Origin: Sulfuricystis multivorans
Lineage (GTDB): Bacteria; Pseudomonadota; Gammaproteobacteria; Burkholderiales; Rhodocyclaceae
Reading direction: 5' to 3'
NCBI RefSeq assembly: GCF_003966565.1
Contig: NZ_AP018718.1
Location: 2,046,001 to 2,110,000, forward strand
DNA length: 64,000 nucleotides
Below are positions 25,339 to 34,872 of this stretch, in pieces (positions within the stretch are counted from its first letter, which is position 1; the number at the start of each line of letters is the position of its first letter). Below the pieces are notes generated by a model, which worked only from the letters and a program-made list of their open reading frames with translations, did not search any database and was not told the origin of the DNA. Both the position numbers and the translations under genes were made by a program.

Positions 25339-26802
25339 CTAACTCAACCGAACGCTTACCATCCGAACAAACGCCGGCACGGTCCGCAGGTGCAGGTAAC
25401 CCAACGCCACGGCGGCGGTTCCGCCCAGAAGTAGCACCGCAAACGCAAGCCATGGTCCATGATTTTCCGCAGTCCATGTCTGCGCTGCTGCACCGGCCAG
25501 AAGCACCAGCAGCCCGAGCATACGCCGTCGGACCGGCAGGCGCAGAGCCATCTGTTGATTGGCGCGCCAGGCCACCAACGCGGCCTTGATTCCAGCAGCC
25601 GCCACCAAACCCAAACCGAACATCCATGGCGTGAGATCGAGCGCTTGAACCGCCACGGCACTCAACAGACTGCCGACTGCGCCTACGGTAAACGGGCCCA
25701 TGAACGGCTTATAGTCTTTGTTAGCGAGCGCAATGACGGTGAAGGCATTCACTGTGAGCCTTGCCACTTCGAGCAGACAGCCGAACACCACCCATTGAGC
25801 CGCAGCATGATAGGCCGGCCCGGCCAGAAGGAACAGGAACTGCGGGGCCATGACGAGCAGAAGGCCCCCCCATGCCCAATACAAGGGCAGCAGTGTCCCA
25901 GTCAGGGCGGAGCTGACCTCGGCCTTCTGGCCTGCTCGCTCTACTCCGTTGAGATTGCGGAAGAAATAGGGATATACGTATTGGAAAATGAAGGACTCCA
26001 TCACAGAAGTCATTTGCGCCGGAACACTCAGCGACACCAAAAACACGCCGAGCGTCTCTGCCGACCAGTACCGTTCCAGCACAAAACGGTAACCATTGCC
26101 CTCCAGCCACATGGCTCCCGTCACGGCGGTGAGCGAAAGGGCGAAGTGCCAGTAGTGCCGATCCTTGAAAAAGGGCTGGCTAGGAGGCGTAGCCTCTGCG
26201 CTGGAGCGCGTGGAAAATAACAACCGGTTGAGCGCCCCCCGAACGCTCCAAAACGCCACTGCCGCACCAACGGCCTGGCCACCGAACCAGCTAACGCCAT
26301 CAACGCGCCACGCTACCGCGAGCACAGCGAAGAGCAGGGGCAGTCCCGCTGCAGCCGTCCCGCACGCCACCGCTGCCATTCGGTGCCCGAGGGCGTTGGC
26401 CACCGCGCTATATGTCTGCGCCCCCGTTGAAAACAGGATGACAGCAACGACAGCCCCTCCGACGCTTAAAGACAAAATCAGGTCATGGGAAATAAGGGCC
26501 CCATACCACACGGCCGCCGCAGCCCCAACCAGGGATGCCACACTTGCCCAGTAAATCAAATTCTCCCGCAGCCGCTCTGCAAGTTCGGCAGTATTGTGCC
26601 ACTCATGCAAGTGGCGTTGCAGCCACTGGCCACTTGGGTTGATTAGAAGCAAACCCGCAAATGCCACGAACACATTCAGCAGCGCAACGAGGGCATACTC
26701 GGAAGGCGGCAGAAAGTGTGTCATCGCGGCGAAACCACCCAGCGCAACGGCAGTGTTCAAGAAGCGGCCAAACGCCACGGTCATGGCTTCGACTTTGTTC
26801 AT
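25339..26802 (-). CDS. Wzx-type polysaccharide flippase
   Basis: This 487-residue hydrophobic protein has about 12 membrane segments and belongs to the polysaccharide transporter (Wzx/MOP) superfamily. It would flip undecaprenyl-linked repeat units across the inner membrane. It starts MNKVEAMTVAFGRFLNTAVALGG, and the ATG at 26802 overlaps the stop of the upstream fucosyltransferase (ATGA). The sequence is not distinctive enough to predict its cargo. Confidence 0.85.
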   Translation of the reverse strand: MNKVEAMTVAFGRFLNTAVALGGFAAMTHFLPPSEYALVALLNVFVAFAGLLLINPSGQWLQRHLHEWHNTAELAERLRENLIYWASVASLVGAAAAVWYGALISHDLILSLSVGGAVVAVILFSTGAQTYSAVANALGHRMAAVACGTAAAGLPLLFAVLAVAWRVDGVSWFGGQAVGAAVAFWSVRGALNRLLFSTRSSAEATPPSQPFFKDRHYWHFALSLTAVTGAMWLEGNGYRFVLERYWSAETLGVFLVSLSVPAQMTSVMESFIFQYVYPYFFRNLNGVERAGQKAEVSSALTGTLLPLYWAWGGLLLVMAPQFLFLLAGPAYHAAAQWVVFGCLLEVARLTVNAFTVIALANKDYKPFMGPFTVGAVGSLLSAVAVQALDLTPWMFGLGLVAAAGIKAALVAWRANQQMALRLPVRRRMLGLLVLLAGAAAQTWTAENHGPWLAFAVLLLGGTAAVALGYLHLRTVPAFVRMVSVRLS

Positions 26803-27854
26803 GGCGAACAAAGCCCGAGTGCCGATAGGATTTCATCGCCCACGGTCCGAGCGAACCGTTGGACCGAAAAACGCTGCGCGGCCTCCGATTCGAGAAACTC
26901 GGCGATCGAGCGTTGATAGGTTAGGTACCGAGCCTCCGGCATGGCGTGCAGATAGTGGTAAAGCTCGGCATAGGACGCGAAGCGTCGGCGATCGATGAAA
27001 CAGTCCTGCGGGATATAGTCCGTGACATCTTCCGCTCCCCAATAGACAGGCACATTTCCAGCACAGAAGGCGTCGAAGATTTTCTCGGTGATATAGCCGC
27101 GCAACCCAGAAACGTTTTCAAAGACAAGCGAGAAGCGCGCATGCCGAAGCACTGGAGCCTTCGCCGGTATCGCTCCCCGCCAGGAGGGAAACCACCTCAC
27201 GATTCGAGGCAACATCCTTTCGGCCCGGTGAATGAGACCCCCAAGGCGCGCCGGCAGCCTTGGCGAGACATCCCACCCCCTGCCATACAGCGCGAAGTCC
27301 TGAGGGGCATGCCGCTCGAACCAGCGAATCGCTCGCACACGCTCACGATATAAGTCTTGCGCTCGCCGCCACACCGGCAAGGCCTTGTTGGCCGCAATCA
27401 TTACCAGTAACTGGGGCCGCTGCCCATAACCATCGACCACGCCCCTGCCCAAGGGGTGGGCCAAATGAATCTGTGTTGCCAGGCCCTTTTCGACCAGATC
27501 CGGGTTCCACGTAAACACCACTCGGTACTGACGCAGCAACCGCTCATCGACGTTGGCCGGATGAACGAGACCGCATTCGGTTAGAATCGCAAAGGCAGGC
27601 ACCTCATGTTGGATCGGCTGAGCATTGACGTGAACGACAAAAGCGGGCTTGCGGCTACCAAGATGATTCAACGGCAGCAAATCGGCGCCATGCAGCCTCA
27701 ACTCATTCCGCAGCGCCATCCATGGCCGGCTAAGTCCGTCCCGTATGTTTTCGTTTAGAAATGGCTCAGCGGAACCACCGCTGTAACACAAAGCTCCAGT
27801 CAATGGTCTCCATCTAGGAAATGTTGTGGGGATATTTTTGATTTCAGAGAGCAC
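26799..27854 (-). CDS. Fucosyltransferase family GT10 (alpha-1,3/4 type)
   Basis: This 351-residue protein has the GT10 signature FENVSGLRGYITEKIFDAF followed by CAGNVPVYWGAEDVTDYIP and CFID near residues 245-290. GT10 enzymes transfer fucose from GDP-fucose, normally in alpha-1,3 or alpha-1,4 linkage, as in bacterial Lewis antigen mimics. It is coupled to wzx by an ATGA overlap and lies six bases after the FkbM gene. Having both GT10 and GT11 implies at least two fucose residues per repeat unit. Confidence 0.9.
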   Translation of the reverse strand: MLSEIKNIPTTFPRWRPLTGALCYSGGSAEPFLNENIRDGLSRPWMALRNELRLHGADLLPLNHLGSRKPAFVVHVNAQPIQHEVPAFAILTECGLVHPANVDERLLRQYRVVFTWNPDLVEKGLATQIHLAHPLGRGVVDGYGQRPQLLVMIAANKALPVWRRAQDLYRERVRAIRWFERHAPQDFALYGRGWDVSPRLPARLGGLIHRAERMLPRIVRWFPSWRGAIPAKAPVLRHARFSLVFENVSGLRGYITEKIFDAFCAGNVPVYWGAEDVTDYIPQDCFIDRRRFASYAELYHYLHAMPEARYLTYQRSIAEFLESEAAQRFSVQRFARTVGDEILSALGLCSP

Positions 27855-27860
27855 TTACAT

Positions 27861-28580
27861 CTACACCTTACCTTGGCCGCACCCAGCGCGAATAGGGCTG
27901 TCAGCTCCTTTCAGAATCCAACTCTCCCAGACAAACTCGTAATTCCACATCTGGGTATGGCTGCGAGCGAGTTTCGATCGAATCGCTTGCCTTCGCTCAG
28001 CCGCTTTGGGCACAAAGTTGTGGAACTGGATTTGCAAAAACTGAATTCTGCCAATCCAATTTGTATCGATCAGCAAATCAAGCAGATCGTACTCTCCTCC
28101 TTCGATATTGATCTTCATCAAATCGACGCGGTCGACACCCATTGATTCCAACACCTTATCGGCGCGCCTCAGTTGCGCGAGATTCTGACCACGTGACGTT
28201 ACTTCGCCTTCCAAGAAAGACGACCCGTCTCCTTCAAGCTTGATCGGCAAACTCGCATTCCGGGAACCGAGGCCATAGTTGAAGACCTCGACCTTGGGGT
28301 TACCAGCAAAACGGGAAACACAATACCGGTAATATTCGCCCACAGGCTCAAAAACCAAAACCCGGCAGCCGTACCGACCATGGATCGCATTAGCGAAATC
28401 ACCGACATAGCCACCAACGTCAATGACCAGGCTTCGTGCATCAAGGGGGTACTTGAGACGCAGCGTTTGATCCCCATTGTCTCTGAACCAGCGCCGGACC
28501 TCGAGCAAAAATGGGTCTCGGCGAACGCAAAGCCCATAAAGCCACTTGGCGCGTTGGATAATGGCCTTGGCTGGGTTCAT
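27861..28580 (-). CDS. FkbM-family methyltransferase
   Basis: This 239-residue SAM-dependent methyltransferase of the FkbM family has the SAM-binding VIDVGGYVGDFANAI segment (about residue 52), FEPVGEYY (about 77), and MKINIEGGEYDLLD (about 160). It probably O-methylates a sugar hydroxyl of the glycan. The ATG at 28580 overlaps the stop of the upstream methyltransferase (ATGA). Its target is unknown. Confidence 0.88.
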   Translation of the reverse strand: MNPAKAIIQRAKWLYGLCVRRDPFLLEVRRWFRDNGDQTLRLKYPLDARSLVIDVGGYVGDFANAIHGRYGCRVLVFEPVGEYYRYCVSRFAGNPKVEVFNYGLGSRNASLPIKLEGDGSSFLEGEVTSRGQNLAQLRRADKVLESMGVDRVDLMKINIEGGEYDLLDLLIDTNWIGRIQFLQIQFHNFVPKAAERRQAIRSKLARSHTQMWNYEFVWESWILKGADSPIRAGCGQGKV

Positions 28581-29122
28581 GTGCGCTCCCGTGTTCGTTC
28601 ACACTCGACATTCAAGCTGATCAGAATCCCGTTTTCCTTGTCCATGTGGGGAATGTAGGCCTGGGAGAAGTCGTCCACATGGGCGTGCTCGGTTTCCCGC
28701 CAGTCGTAGCGGCGGATATTGACGAAACCCGCTGCACTTAGCTCGCGCGAAAGCGAGTCAAAATCGAAGACGTTGTAGTGGATGTTGTAGAGGTAATCCT
28801 GCCGGCCAAACAAAGGCCCGATCACGAGGTCGAGCTTGCCGAAGCGTCGATAGACTTCGCAAATCTGAGCAAAATCCGGCACGGAGATGCGCAGCACCCC
28901 GCCGGGCTTGAGCACGCGATGCCACTCCGCGAGTACACGCGGCACGTCGCGCCGCTTGAAATGTTCCAGCACGTGGCAGTTGTAGATGAGATCGACCGAG
29001 CCGTCCGGAATGAAAGACAGATTGTCGATGGTGGCGACGTGATCCACATGGGGATAGTCGATCGCGTCGATGTGGACAAAACCTGGGATATAGCGCTTGC
29101 CGCAGCCGAGGTGGAGTTTCAT
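28577..29122 (-). CDS. SAM-dependent methyltransferase (class I, Methyltransf_11 type)
   Basis: This 181-residue protein starts [20 protein letters not shown], with the SAM-binding LGCG loop at the very N-terminus. [13 protein letters not shown] and [14 protein letters not shown] follow. This short form is common in polysaccharide loci. The ATG at 29122 overlaps the fcl stop (ATGA), and its own stop overlaps the FkbM start, so three genes are chained by overlaps. The substrate is unknown, probably a sugar or sugar nucleotide. Confidence 0.87.
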   Translation of the reverse strand: MKLHLGCGKRYIPGFVHIDAIDYPHVDHVATIDNLSFIPDGSVDLIYNCHVLEHFKRRDVPRVLAEWHRVLKPGGVLRISVPDFAQICEVYRRFGKLDLVIGPLFGRQDYLYNIHYNVFDFDSLSRELSAAGFVNIRRYDWRETEHAHVDDFSQAYIPHMDKENGILISLNVECERTRERT

Positions 29123-30243
29123 TGGTTGAGCTCGGTGAAGGATTGTTCTAGCCCTTGTCGTAATTTGACACGTGGTTGCCAACCCAGCGCCGCCAAGCGT
29201 GACACATCCAGCACCTTCCTCGGCGTGCCGTCGGGCTTGCTGGCATCGAACACGATTTCACCCTGATAGCCCACGACGTCGCGCACGAGCTCGGCGAGTT
29301 CGCGGATGGTGAGGTCATGACCAGTGCCGATGTTGATGAGGGGAGGATGCTTGCCCTCATTCCTTCGCCCGAGGGTAGAGGGGGGTTGCGCCCTCACCCC
29401 TGCCCCCTCTCCCAGAGGGAGAGGGGCGCCGGTGAGGAGGGCATCGAATTGCTCGTCCGGCAAATTCATGAGAAAGACGCAGGCATCGGCCAGGTCGTCG
29501 CTGTAAAGGAATTCCCGCCTGGGCGTGCCGGTGCCCCACAGCACCACGCGCGGCGGCGCGCCTTCGAAGCAGGTGGCATGAAGGTCGCGTTTGATGTCCG
29601 CCGGGATAGGGCCATGGCGGCGTTCGTCGGCCTCGATGGCGGCCCAGTTCTTTTCCATCGCCAGTTTGGCCAGGTGGAACTTGCGCAGCATGGCCGGGAT
29701 GACGTGGGAGGTGGTGAGGTCGTAATTGTCCCCGGGGCCGTAGAGGTTGGTGGGCATGACGGCGAGGAAGCGCGTGCCGTACTGCCGGTTGTAGGCCCAG
29801 CACATTTCGATGCCGGCGATCTTGGCCACCGCATAGGGGCGGTTGGTGGGCTCGAGCGGGCCGGTTAGAAGGTACTCCTCCTTGATCGGCTGCGGGCAGT
29901 CGCGCGGGTAGATGCAGGAGGAGCCGAGAAAGAGCAGGCGCTTCACCCCCACCCGCCAGGCCTCGTGGATGACGTGGGTCTCGATGGCCAGGTTCTGGTG
30001 GATGAACTCGGCGGGATAGCTGTCGTTGGCGAGGATGCCGCCCACCTTGGCGGCGGCCAGGAACACGTATTCCGGCCGCTCGCGTTCGAAAAAGGCCCGC
30101 ACGGCGGCCTGGTCGGTGAGATCGAGCTCGGCATGGGTGCGGGTGATGAGGTGGGTATAGCCTTTGGCGGTGAGCATCCGCATCAGGGCCGAGCCTACCA
30201 GGCCGCGGTGGCCGGCGATGTAGATTCTGGCGTCTCTTCTCAT
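29119..30243 (-). CDS. fcl: GDP-L-fucose synthase with an in-frame repeat insertion
   Basis: Fcl (WcaG) epimerises and reduces GDP-4-keto-6-deoxymannose to GDP-L-fucose using NADPH. The 374-residue protein has the Rossmann motif [12 protein letters not shown], the serine of [10 protein letters not shown] (about 108), and Tyr137/Lys141 in RPYAVAK. It is about 50 residues longer than usual. The excess includes residues 271-299 ([14 protein letters not shown]…NEGKH), which are translated palindromic repeat between DEQFDALL and PPLINIGTG. The catalytic residues are unaffected, and the insertion is predicted to lie in a surface loop. The overlap with the methyltransferase shows the gene is still read to its end. 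Confidence 0.93.
   Translation of the reverse strand: MRRDARIYIAGHRGLVGSALMRMLTAKGYTHLITRTHAELDLTDQAAVRAFFERERPEYVFLAAAKVGGILANDSYPAEFIHQNLAIETHVIHEAWRVGVKRLLFLGSSCIYPRDCPQPIKEEYLLTGPLEPTNRPYAVAKIAGIEMCWAYNRQYGTRFLAVMPTNLYGPGDNYDLTTSHVIPAMLRKFHLAKLAMEKNWAAIEADERRHGPIPADIKRDLHATCFEGAPPRVVLWGTGTPRREFLYSDDLADACVFLMNLPDEQFDALLTGAPLPLGEGAGVRAQPPSTLGRRNEGKHPPLINIGTGHDLTIRELAELVRDVVGYQGEIVFDASKPDGTPRKVLDVSRLAALGWQPRVKLRQGLEQSFTELNQ
29347..29433. repeat. Palindromic repeat inserted in frame in fcl
   Basis: One clear unit with the core CCCCTCTCCC-N4-GGGAGAGGGG plus a degenerate half unit lie inside the fcl coding region. They are the same family as the asnB arrays but in a single copy. Confidence 0.85.
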
Positions 30244-30259
30244 GAGTGCGCGAATGTCC

Positions 30260-30706
30260 TTACTTGGGGAACAAGGGGTTGATGTGTTTCAACCCCGGGA
30301 AGCGCGCGAAATCATTGTCGGCGGAATAGATGTCGTAACCCTGCTCGAGGGCCAACGCGGCGATATGGTTGTCGGTGCTGAGATTCGCCGCGGTGCCCGT
30401 GTGCACCAGCAGATTGCGCAGGATCGCCCAGTGGGCGCCACCGGGGGCGCCACCGGGGGCGACCAGGCGCACGGGCGGCTTCGCAAGCCAGCCGTCCACG
30501 TAGGCTACGGCATCTTCGGGCGTCAATGGCTTGGGGAAAATGCGCGGACTGGTGCAAATGCGAAGGAAGGCCAGCACCGACACCCAGGGAATGCCGACCG
30601 TCGTCGCACCCGACAAGACCTTCTCCCACCACGCCTTCGCCGCCTTGTGCTGGGGCAGGTCCCGGTTGACCGCATCAATCAGCAGATTGGCATCGACCAG
30701 GGTCAT
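30260..30706 (-). CDS. vapC: VapC-family PIN-domain toxin (first vapBC pair)
   Basis: This 148-residue PIN-domain ribonuclease has the metal-binding acidic residues in [11 protein letters not shown] (Asp5), the central E/D region, and the late [11 protein letters not shown] and [10 protein letters not shown] motifs. An in-frame 12-base tandem duplication gives APGGAPGG near residue 85, where relatives usually have one copy. The ATG overlaps the antitoxin stop (ATGA). The pair sits between gmd and fcl, splitting the two steps of GDP-fucose synthesis. Confidence 0.9.
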   Translation of the reverse strand: MTLVDANLLIDAVNRDLPQHKAAKAWWEKVLSGATTVGIPWVSVLAFLRICTSPRIFPKPLTPEDAVAYVDGWLAKPPVRLVAPGGAPGGAHWAILRNLLVHTGTAANLSTDNHIAALALEQGYDIYSADNDFARFPGLKHINPLFPK

Positions 30707-30963
30707 TTGCGCTGCTCGAGCTTGGCGCGCAGAGCCAGATTCTCCAGCTCGTCCGCCAGTTGCAGGGCTTTGGCGAGATCGACGCCGGCGGCAGGTGCGC
30801 CGAGCGCCGCCGGCTTCAGGCGATATGGACGCGGGCGCGTCTGGCGCTGTAGGCCGGCAAGCAGGATTTCATTCACCACCTGCTTGAAGGACTTTCCCGA
30901 TGCCAATGCCTGTTTTTTCAATTCGCTTGCCAAGCCATCTTCGAGGGTGATCGTGGTTCGCAT
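30703..30963 (-). CDS. vapB: VapB-type ribbon-helix-helix antitoxin
   Basis: This 86-residue protein begins with a ribbon-helix-helix segment (MRTTITLEDGLASELKKQALASGKSFKQVVNEIL). A basic linker and a C-terminal helix that should bind the PIN toxin follow. In known pairs it represses its own operon. The stop overlaps the start of the toxin gene. The 109-base gap to gmd upstream may contain its promoter. Confidence 0.87.
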   Translation of the reverse strand: MRTTITLEDGLASELKKQALASGKSFKQVVNEILLAGLQRQTRPRPYRLKPAALGAPAAGVDLAKALQLADELENLALRAKLEQRK

Positions 30964-31072
30964 CTTACTGCCTCCAGCTGGCGCATCAAAGCATCAAACA
31001 GTATAACGTCATGGACGCCTGGGCGGCGGGCAAGGCGATAACGCGAAACATCGTCGGCGCTTGTTCGGGAAT

Positions 31073-32158
31073 TTATTGGTGATCGTTGTGGGCCGAGAAG
31101 CCGTGGCGTTTTACCAGCTCATCCCGCTCGGCACCCTTGAGGTCTTCGCGCACCATCTCCGCAACAAGTTCGGCGAAGCGGATCTTCGGTGTCCAGCCGA
31201 GTTTTTCCCGCGCCTTGGCGGCGTCACCCAGGAGCGTTTCGACCTCGGTGGGGCGGAAGTAGCGGGGATCCACGGCGACGATGCAGCGGCCTTGGGTGTC
31301 GCAGCCTTTTTCCTCGACGCCCTCGCCTTCCCAACGGAGCTCCATCCCCAACTCGCGAGCCGCGGCGTTGACGAAATCGCGCACGCTGTACTGCTCGCCA
31401 GTGGCGATGACGAAATCCTCGCCTTGCGGCTGCTGCAGCATGAGCCACATGGCCTCCACGTAGTCCCGCGCATGGCCCCAGTCGCGCTTGGCATCGAGAT
31501 TGCCCAGGTAGAGACAGTCCTGCAGGCCCAGCTTGATGCGCGCAAGCCCCCGCGTGATCTTGCGGGTGACGAAAGTCTCGCCACGGATGGGAGATTCGTG
31601 GTTGAACAGGATACCATTGCAGGCATAGAGCCCATAGGCCTCGCGGTAGTTGACGGTGATCCAGTAGGCGTAGAGCTTGGCGGCGGCGTAGGGGCTTCTG
31701 GGATAGAAAGGCGTGGTTTCCTTTTGCGGCACTTCCTGCACCTTGCCGAAGAGCTCGGAGGTGGAGGCCTGATAGAAGCGTGTCTTGTGGCCGAGCCCCA
31801 GAGTGCGGATGGCTTCCAGCAGGCGCAGCGTGCCCAGGGCGTCGGCGTTGGCGGTGTATTCGGGCTCTTCAAAGGAGACCGCCACGTGGCTTTGCGCGGC
31901 GAGGTTGTAGATCTCGTCCGGCTGAACCTTCTCGACGATGTGCATGAGGCTGGAAGAATCCGTCATGTCGCCATGGTGCAGGAAGAAGCGCACGCCGGGT
32001 TCGTGGGGGTCGCGGTAGAGGTGGTCGATGCGCTGGGTGTTGAAGAGGCTGGTGCGGCGCTTGATGCCGTGCACTTCATAGCCTTTGCCGAGTAGGAACT
32101 CCGCCAGATAGGCGCCGTCCTGGCCGGTGATGCCGGTGATGAGGGCTTTTTTACACAT
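31073..32158 (-). CDS. gmd: GDP-mannose 4,6-dehydratase
   Basis: Gmd converts GDP-D-mannose to GDP-4-keto-6-deoxymannose, the step before Fcl. The 361-residue protein starts [23 protein letters not shown], with the NAD(P)-binding GxxGxxG. It contains the SSSL active-site neighbourhood, the YxxxK pair in [11 protein letters not shown], and the family block [21 protein letters not shown]. Length is normal. The ATG at 32158 gives the canonical N-terminus. Confidence 0.96.
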   Translation of the reverse strand: MCKKALITGITGQDGAYLAEFLLGKGYEVHGIKRRTSLFNTQRIDHLYRDPHEPGVRFFLHHGDMTDSSSLMHIVEKVQPDEIYNLAAQSHVAVSFEEPEYTANADALGTLRLLEAIRTLGLGHKTRFYQASTSELFGKVQEVPQKETTPFYPRSPYAAAKLYAYWITVNYREAYGLYACNGILFNHESPIRGETFVTRKITRGLARIKLGLQDCLYLGNLDAKRDWGHARDYVEAMWLMLQQPQGEDFVIATGEQYSVRDFVNAAARELGMELRWEGEGVEEKGCDTQGRCIVAVDPRYFRPTEVETLLGDAAKAREKLGWTPKIRFAELVAEMVREDLKGAERDELVKRHGFSAHNDHQ

Positions 32159-32339
32159 GTCGTTCGTTGCGGATGACTGAAGCGGACAGGATGCGCTGGT
32201 GATAGCGCTGAGAGTGCGCGCTAAGCGGGCGAGCATTATAGTTCAGCGCGCTGGGCTATTCTTCGGTTATCCAAGCGATTTCAGACACTTATAACCAAAG
32301 TGATAGAACCCCGCGCTGGCGGAGCGGCACGCAAGCGGG

Positions 32340-32888
32340 TCAATCGAAGATTTCCGCTTCGGCGAAGGCTGGCGCGGCGGCGTCTTTGGGGGCGAGGATC
32401 GGCGCGCCGTCGAGCGGCCAGGAAATGGCCAAGGTCGGATCGTCCCAGCGGATGGCGCGCTCATACTCCGGGGCGTAGTATTCGGTGGTCTTGTAGAGGA
32501 ATTCGGCGGTCTCGGTGAGGGTGAGAAAGCCATGCGCAAAACCCGGCGGAATCCACAGCTGCCGTTTGTTTTCGGCGGAGAGGATTTCGCCGACCCAGCG
32601 GCCGAAGGTGGGCGAGGACTTGCGGAGATCCACGGCGACATCGAAGACAGCGCCTTGCACGACGCGCACCAGCTTGCCCTGCGCCTTGGGCGGCAATTGG
32701 TAATGCAGGCCGCGCAGCACGCCCTTGACGCTTTTCGAGTGATTGTCCTGCACGAATTCGGGATCGAGCCCGGTGGCTTGCCTGAACGCACTACGATGGT
32801 AGCTTTCGAAGAAGAAGCCGCGAGCGTCGGTGAACACCCTGGGTTCGATGACCAGCACGTCGGGGATGGCGGTGGGAAAGGTTTTCAT
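32340..32888 (-). CDS. rfbC: dTDP-4-dehydrorhamnose 3,5-epimerase
   Basis: RmlC/RfbC epimerises dTDP-4-keto-6-deoxyglucose at C3 and C5 in dTDP-L-rhamnose synthesis. The 182-residue protein has the cupin landmarks DARGFFFESYH, NHSKSVKGVLRGLHYQ with the active-site histidine, and IPPGFAHGF. The ATG at 32888 gives the standard N-terminus (MKTFPTAIPDVLVIEP). The rml genes B, D, A and C all occur between 32 and 38.5 kb but are separated by other modules. Confidence 0.96.
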   Translation of the reverse strand: MKTFPTAIPDVLVIEPRVFTDARGFFFESYHRSAFRQATGLDPEFVQDNHSKSVKGVLRGLHYQLPPKAQGKLVRVVQGAVFDVAVDLRKSSPTFGRWVGEILSAENKRQLWIPPGFAHGFLTLTETAEFLYKTTEYYAPEYERAIRWDDPTLAISWPLDGAPILAPKDAAAPAFAEAEIFD

Positions 32889-32995
32889 CAGACGACAAGC
32901 ATCGGATTGGCGGCGTCGGCCCCTTTCACGGCCTGAAGCGGAATGCCCCTGTCTGTCGCGCGGCGATGGTGCAGATGGTTGGCATCCCTCACCGT

Positions 32996-33424
32996 TCACA
33001 GCCCATTCGTTTCCGACAAACCCGACTTCACCAGGTAAGCCGCGAAACGCTTCAGATCATCGATGCGATCATGCAATATGTTTCGCACAATGTCGATGTC
33101 CAGTTCGCGGTAGCTGTGGACGGCAATATTGCGAAAACCGACCATGCTCTCGAGGTGTTTGCCCAAATCGCTTTCCAGAAGGGATGCTTGCACCAACAAG
33201 CCAAATGCGTGGCGGCTATCGGTCGGAATACCGAGACGATGCCGACGCACCAAATGCATCGCGGCATCGATGCTCGCCTCACAAGCACGTTGCAGGTTCA
33301 GCAATATCGAATCTTGCCTCGTGAAGTTGGTTGCAAGCTCCTCTTCATGGCCTCGATATTCCTCGTCAATGCGTTTCAGACAGCGCTCGATGATGCCTGC
33401 CTTGCCCAGCAGGACTTCATCCAT
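32996..33424 (-). CDS. hepT: HepT-type HEPN toxin
   Basis: This 142-residue HEPN-fold protein carries the RX4HXY-type catalytic motif RNIAVHSY at about residues 103-110. In studied HepT/MntA pairs the toxin is an RNase blocked by AMPylation of the tyrosine. The ATG at 33424 lies within the last codons of mntA (8-base overlap), giving an antitoxin-first operon. The pair lies between rfbA and rfbC. Confidence 0.9.
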   Translation of the reverse strand: MDEVLLGKAGIIERCLKRIDEEYRGHEEELATNFTRQDSILLNLQRACEASIDAAMHLVRRHRLGIPTDSRHAFGLLVQASLLESDLGKHLESMVGFRNIAVHSYRELDIDIVRNILHDRIDDLKRFAAYLVKSGLSETNGL

Positions 33425-33845
33425 GAATGGTTCCCCTCTGGTGGATGTCGTCGAGAATTGCGCGCCGCTCCTCATTCAGCCGCACATAATCGGACAACGT
33501 CAGCGAGTCGTATTCCTCGGCAGCACGCTGGTCCGCCGCATAAAGCCGGACGCCGTGCATGACGATCTGTACCCGCAGGGTAACCGGCAGAGTCCGGAGA
33601 TCATTAAAGTCGATATCGCGACCCGTCATCGACATCAATTTCGAGCTCAGCTGCAGTCTTTCTGCGAATGACAGGGGATGTTTCGCCAATATCGCGAGAT
33701 CGATGTCGCTGTCTGGTCTTTCGTAGGGCCCGCCAGCGCTGCCGTAGCGATAGATGGCTTGCAAATCTGGCAAGCTCGACTTGAGCAGCGCGACGATTCG
33801 GTCATCGAGGGGATGAGTCGGCGGTGTTTGCTGGATGTGCGGCAT
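33417..33845 (-). CDS. mntA: MntA-type minimal nucleotidyltransferase antitoxin
   Basis: This 142-residue protein has the nucleotidyltransferase motif GSAGGPYERPDSDIDLAIL (GSX10DXD type) near residues 35-52. It is the expected AMPylating antitoxin for the overlapping HepT gene. The C-terminal extension contains a helix-rich EERRAILDDIH segment. The upstream gap (33846-33948) is short and moderately AT-rich. Confidence 0.9.
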   Translation of the reverse strand: MPHIQQTPPTHPLDDRIVALLKSSLPDLQAIYRYGSAGGPYERPDSDIDLAILAKHPLSFAERLQLSSKLMSMTGRDIDFNDLRTLPVTLRVQIVMHGVRLYAADQRAAEEYDSLTLSDYVRLNEERRAILDDIHQRGTIHG

Positions 33846-33948
33846 AAAAACGAGTCTATCAAATCGCGCCTTCGCGCGTGGCGCAAGCCGACGGGGAAAC
33901 CCCGTCCATCCGCAACGAAAGTTTCACACCTTGCTTGACAAGCGCCTG

Positions 33949-34845
33949 TCATGCCATCACCCCTTCGTCGATTAGCCGCAGCAGATACTGGCCGTAGCCG
34001 TTCTTCGCCAGCGGTTCGGCCAGCCGCCGGAGTTGCTCGGCATCGATCCAACCCTGACGCCAGGCGATTTCCTCCGGGCAGGCTACTTTCAGTCCCTGGC
34101 GCTTTTCCAGCGTGGCGATGAACTGGCCGGCTTCGAGCAGCGATTCGTGGGTACCGGTGTCGAGCCAGGCATAGCCGCGCCCCATGATTTCGACGTCGAG
34201 CTGGCCGCGTGCCAGGTAGAGGCGATTGAGGTCGGTGATTTCCAGTTCGCCGCGCGCCGAGGGCTTGAGCGTCTTGGCCAGCGCGACGACCTCGCGATCA
34301 TAAAAATAGAGCCCGGTGACCGCGTAATGCGATTTCGGCCGCTGGGGTTTTTCTTCGATGCTGAGCGCGCGGCCGCTCGCGTCGAATTCGACCACGCCAT
34401 AGCGCTGCGGATCCTGCACGTGATAGGCGAAGACCGTGGCGCCGGCCTCGCGCCGGTTCGCGCTGGCGAGCAGTTTGTGCAGATCATGGCCGTAGAACAG
34501 GTTGTCGCCGAGCACCAGCGCGCTGGGATTGGCGCCGATGAAGCGCTCGCCGATCAGGAAGGCTTGCGCGAGGCCTTCGGGCTTGGGCTGCACCGCATAG
34601 TCGAGATGAAGTCCCCACTGGCGGCCGTCGCCGAGGAGCTGGGCAAAGCGCGGCGTGTCCTGCGGCGTCGAGATGACGAGGATCTCGCGGATGCCCGCCA
34701 GCATCAAGGTGCTCAGGGGATAGTAGATCATCGGCTTGTCGAACACCGGTAGGAGCTGCTTGGAGATCGACAGAGTCGCCGGATGCAGGCGCGTGCCGGC
34801 GCCACCGGCGAGGATGAGGCCTTTGCGATCGTGTGATGTGTTCAT
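33949..34845 (-). CDS. rfbA: Glucose-1-phosphate thymidylyltransferase
   Basis: RmlA/RfbA makes dTDP-glucose from glucose-1-phosphate and dTTP, the first step to dTDP-rhamnose. The 298-residue protein has the signature [16 protein letters not shown], followed by the [18 protein letters not shown] block. [11 protein letters not shown] and the [11 protein letters not shown] sugar-binding segment follow. Length is typical. Confidence 0.97.
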   Translation of the reverse strand: MNTSHDRKGLILAGGAGTRLHPATLSISKQLLPVFDKPMIYYPLSTLMLAGIREILVISTPQDTPRFAQLLGDGRQWGLHLDYAVQPKPEGLAQAFLIGERFIGANPSALVLGDNLFYGHDLHKLLASANRREAGATVFAYHVQDPQRYGVVEFDASGRALSIEEKPQRPKSHYAVTGLYFYDREVVALAKTLKPSARGELEITDLNRLYLARGQLDVEIMGRGYAWLDTGTHESLLEAGQFIATLEKRQGLKVACPEEIAWRQGWIDAEQLRRLAEPLAKNGYGQYLLRLIDEGVMA

Positions 34846-34872
34846 TGGGGTTACTTTCGAAGCGTGCTACCG

